From: Rheinheimera sp. EpRS3
GTDB lineage: Bacteria > Pseudomonadota > Gammaproteobacteria > Enterobacterales > Alteromonadaceae
Assembly (NCBI RefSeq): GCF_001513785.1
Contig: NZ_LNQS01000001.1
Coordinates: forward strand, 1,054,001 to 1,118,000
Reading direction: 5' to 3'
DNA: 64,000 nucleotides
The notes beneath the pieces were generated by a model. That model was not told the origin of the DNA, did not search any database, and worked only from the letters and a program-made list of their open reading frames with translations. Numbering within the stretch: position 1 is the stretch's first letter; each line of letters opens with the position of its first letter. Made by a program: the position numbers and the translations under genes. Shown here piece by piece: positions 61,668 through 64,000 of the stretch.

Positions 61668-61725
61668 AAAGCCTGCACCAGCGCCACAGAGAATGCTGTT
61701 GGCGCTGGTGCAGGCTTTATTTTTT
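61668..61725 (+). terminator. Terminator of manD
   Basis: A perfect 19-bp stem (61668-61686 with 61700-61718; arms start AAAGCCTGCACC), 13-base loop, then ATTTTTT. Confidence 0.9.
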
Positions 61726-61830
61726 GTGTAACTTAAGCTGTTGTAAGCAGAAAGATATTTGGACAGCCAGCGGGCGCCGGTATAAAGTCGGTTAATCACG
61801 CTGCATGCTTAGTTAATCTTAATGGACGCT

Positions 61831-62850
61831 ATGTCGAGCAAAAAACCTACCATCAAAGATGTGGCCCGGCTGGCCGGGGTGTCGTTTAAAACGGTGTCGC
61901 GGGTGGTAAATAACGAAGCCTGGGTCAGCGATGACATTAAAACCAGAGTGCAGGCCGTTATTGCCCAACTGAATTATCAGCCCAACCGCACGGCACGGCT
62001 AATGCGCACAGCGCCGTTTTCGCTGGCGTTTGTTTACGATAACCCCAACAGCCACTACGTAATAGAAATGCAAAACGGCATTTTATCGCAGTGCCGCCAG
62101 AAGGGCTTTGAGCTGGTGATCCACCCGACAGATTCTCACTCTGGCCAGGTGTTGCAGGAGCTGACCACCATTATTGGTAGCAATCAGGTCGGTGGGGTGA
62201 TTTTGACACCACCGTTGTCAGAAAACCGTGAACTGGTGCAGCAATTGCTGGCCCAGCAGGCCAAGGTGGTGCGGATAGTGTCAGGTTCGGCACCGCCGGA
62301 TGATTTGTGCCCGACCATTTATGTCGATGATGAACAAGCCGGTTTTAACATTACCCGGCACTTGCTAGCGCAGGGCCATCGGCGTATTGCTTTTTTGGGC
62401 TATCACAAAGATCACCAGTCGTCACTGGGCCGCTATCGTGGCTATTGCGCAGCGCTGCGCGAAGCCGGATTAACGGTGTCAGAACAACTGGTAATCACCG
62501 GTGATTTTACCTTTGACTCCGGTGTCGCCATGACCGAGCAGCTATTACAGCGCGGCGACAAACCCACAGCACTGTTTGGTTGTAATGATGAAATTGCCGC
62601 CGGTGCTTTATTTACCGCCCGTATGCACCAACTTGCGGTACCACAAGACTTGTCGATAGTGGGCTTTGAAAACAGCCCGTTCTCGCGCCAAACCTGGCCG
62701 AGGCTAACCACGGTGCATCAACCCAACGCTGAAATTGCCGCCAAAGCAGCCGCTTTGCTAATTAGCCTGATGCTGGAGAATGAAACGCAAACTGCACATT
62801 GTGGCTTTGAGCTGCAATTGGTATTGCGCGATTCTGTTTCCACTTTGTAA
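61831..62850 (+). CDS. LacI-family transcriptional regulator
   Basis: About 339 residues. Helix-turn-helix and hinge: PTIKDVARLAGVSFKTVSRVVNNEAWVSDDIK; ligand domain with FVYDNPNSHYVIEMQNGILSQCRQ and GCNDEIAAGALFTARMHQLAVPQD. It precedes a TonB receptor on the same strand, and a pair of TGTCAACGTTGTCA-like operators lies between them. It probably senses the sugar imported by that receptor. The ATG at 61831 has a TGGAC upstream; the ATG at 61822 is an alternative three codons earlier. Confidence 0.9.
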   Translation: MSSKKPTIKDVARLAGVSFKTVSRVVNNEAWVSDDIKTRVQAVIAQLNYQPNRTARLMRTAPFSLAFVYDNPNSHYVIEMQNGILSQCRQKGFELVIHPTDSHSGQVLQELTTIIGSNQVGGVILTPPLSENRELVQQLLAQQAKVVRIVSGSAPPDDLCPTIYVDDEQAGFNITRHLLAQGHRRIAFLGYHKDHQSSLGRYRGYCAALREAGLTVSEQLVITGDFTFDSGVAMTEQLLQRGDKPTALFGCNDEIAAGALFTARMHQLAVPQDLSIVGFENSPFSRQTWPRLTTVHQPNAEIAAKAAALLISLMLENETQTAHCGFELQLVLRDSVSTL

Positions 62851-62889
62851 AAATCAATATTTCAATACTAAACAATAGCTTAAAATTTA

Positions 62890-62927
62890 TGTCAACGTTG
62901 TCATATTTTTAATTGACAACGTTGACA
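62890..62927. promoter_or_regulatory. Paired LacI-type operators before the second TonB receptor
   Basis: TGTCAACGTTGTCA (62890-62903) and its exact inverse TGACAACGTTGACA (62914-62927); each has a CAACGTTG core. Centres are 24 bp apart. They lie 111-148 bases before the receptor start. Confidence 0.75.
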
Positions 62928-63037
62928 GTGTGATGCTAATTTGAACCTAGAGTGATTAATAAATCACCGCCCAGCAAGCTCGGGTACACAGGAAAAGACG
63001 TTCAATAAACCATAATTGGCAACAAGAGAGCGCAGGT

Positions 63038-64000
63038 ATGAACAGGTTGAATCAGCACAAGTTAGGTAAGAAAACAGTTCTTGCATCGATCCTGGCGTCG
63101 TTATTATTTCCGGCGCTGGCCCAGGAGCAACAACAGCAAACAGCATCTGAAGATGATAATTATGAGGTTATTTCCGTAACCTTCCGCGGTAGTTTAGTGG
63201 CTGCGGCAGATATTAAACGCCAGGACACTAAGGTAACCGACGCCATCACCACGGAAGATATCGGTAAATTTCCAAGCGAAAACATTGCTGAAGCTATTCA
63301 GCGCATTCCCGGCGTGCAAATTTCTAACGTTAACGGCCGTGGCTCAACAATCAGTGTGCGCGGCCTTGGCTCGCAATATGCGCGCACTACGCTGAACGGC
63401 CAGACGATGGCCAGCGCCGATTTTACCAGTGGTTTTCGGTTTGACATTATCCAGACTGAACTGGCGTCGTTGATTGAGGTGATTAAATCACCCACAGCCG
63501 ATATGGACACTGGCGGTTTATCCGGCACCATTAATATTGATACCGCTTCGCCTTTGTCATTCAGAGAGCAAAAAATTCTGCTGTCGGCCAATGGCCAGTA
63601 TTCAGAATTTTCACCCAGCGGTGATGTTACACCAAAAGCCAATTTTACCTATATTGACCAGTTTGCCGACAATACCGTGGGTGTGTTGCTGAACATGGGC
63701 TATCAGCAGTTAGACGACCGGGTAGATAACCTCTGGATGGACCGCTGGTTTGTTGATGCACAGGACGATGTTACACCGCGCCGGCCACGGTATCGCCGTA
63801 TTGACCGTGAAACCGACCGCACCTTGTTTAATGGTACCCTGCAGTGGCGGCCCAGCAACGAATTTGAAGCTAAATTTACTGCCGTATATGCCGGCGATGA
63901 CACCAAACAGGATCTAAATCAGCAGGTGTTTTTGTTTAATGAAGATCAGATCACCCGCTTAGGTGCTGCTGAAAATGGCGTGTATAACCAGATCCAAATT
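63038..64000 (+). CDS. TonB-dependent receptor (3' end beyond the window)
   Basis: An ATG at 63038 opens a frame with no stop before 64000, 321 codons in the window. The signal peptide is KTVLASILASLLFPALAQEQ. The plug domain follows: YEVISVTFRGSLVAAADIKR (TonB-box region), then VTDAITTEDIGKFPSENIAEA and IQRIPGVQISNVNGRGSTI, VRGLGSQYARTTLNGQTMAS, typical of oligosaccharide TonB receptors of Alteromonadales. The paired operators upstream tie it to the LacI regulator. The frame is open at the window edge, so the barrel is only partly visible. Substrate probably a plant or algal uronate-containing oligosaccharide, from the manD context. Confidence 0.9.
   Translation, partial: MNRLNQHKLGKKTVLASILASLLFPALAQEQQQQTASEDDNYEVISVTFRGSLVAAADIKRQDTKVTDAITTEDIGKFPSENIAEAIQRIPGVQISNVNGRGSTISVRGLGSQYARTTLNGQTMASADFTSGFRFDIIQTELASLIEVIKSPTADMDTGGLSGTINIDTASPLSFREQKILLSANGQYSEFSPSGDVTPKANFTYIDQFADNTVGVLLNMGYQQLDDRVDNLWMDRWFVDAQDDVTPRRPRYRRIDRETDRTLFNGTLQWRPSNEFEAKFTAVYAGDDTKQDLNQQVFLFNEDQITRLGAAENGVYNQIQI

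Noticed and set aside
1..64000. tRNA, rRNA, CRISPR arrays, riboswitches or prophage.
   Set aside because: I looked for cloverleaf-type inverted repeats, direct-repeat arrays and phage structural genes and saw none that hold up.

Overview
The window looks like the chromosome of a free-living, polysaccharide-using gammaproteobacterium of the Alteromonadales/Rheinheimera-Alishewanella kind. The basis is gene content and order: asd-fimV-truA-accD-folC-dedD-cvpA-purF, EttA, MiaE, LpxH, PagL, TonB-dependent receptors next to LacI/GntR sugar regulators, and a GC content near 48-50 percent by eye in the core genes. This is an inference from family content; no rRNA or tRNA gene was seen.

Layout. 1-12.2 kb: a NarL-type two-component system facing a membrane protein, galE, a YciI protein, a sodium:solute symporter, a parDE toxin-antitoxin pair, proS, a secreted Kelch protein, trmO, purU, a secreted unknown and a beta carbonic anhydrase. 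12.2-24.9 kb: manC, an H-NS-like protein with an unusual C-terminus, small secreted proteins, an unlisted 50-residue ORF with a strong terminator, a VOC protein, a solute-binding protein, ettA, folE, a probably Fur-controlled PepSY/DUF2271/DUF4198 operon, pdxB and asd. 25-33.7 kb: the conserved fimV-truA-accD-folC-dedD-cvpA-purF block; trpF, often found between truA and accD in related bacteria, is absent. 33.7-38 kb: a Yip1 membrane protein, miaE, a PAS-GGDEF diguanylate cyclase and a lipoprotein lipase.

38-47.5 kb is a sugar-utilisation locus: TonB receptor, LacI repressor, gluconokinase, GPH symporter, GH94 phosphorylase and Gfo/Idh/MocA oxidoreductase. A GH94 enzyme next to a gluconokinase points to cellobionic acid: uptake, phosphorolysis to glucose 1-phosphate plus gluconate, then 6-phosphogluconate. 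An identical 17-bp LacI-type operator precedes both the receptor and the lacI/gntK divergent promoter, tying the locus together. After it come a LysR regulator, pagL, lpxH, ppiB and cysS.

52-55.7 kb is an AT-rich accessory island: a Shedu (DUF4263) anti-phage nuclease, an adenylate-kinase-like protein that has lost its Walker A loop, a roughly 75-bp repeat starting at the stop codon of each of these two genes, a 97-bp MITE-like element with perfect 12-bp ends, and an AHH nuclease/Imm11 immunity pair. 55.8-64 kb holds a LysR/MATE pair, a lipoprotein hydrolase, and a second sugar locus: a FadR-type regulator with three operators spaced exactly 30 bp apart, D-mannonate dehydratase, a LacI regulator with a paired operator, and a TonB receptor that runs off the end. 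The two sugar loci both feed aldonates (gluconate, mannonate) towards 6-phosphogluconate/KDG metabolism.
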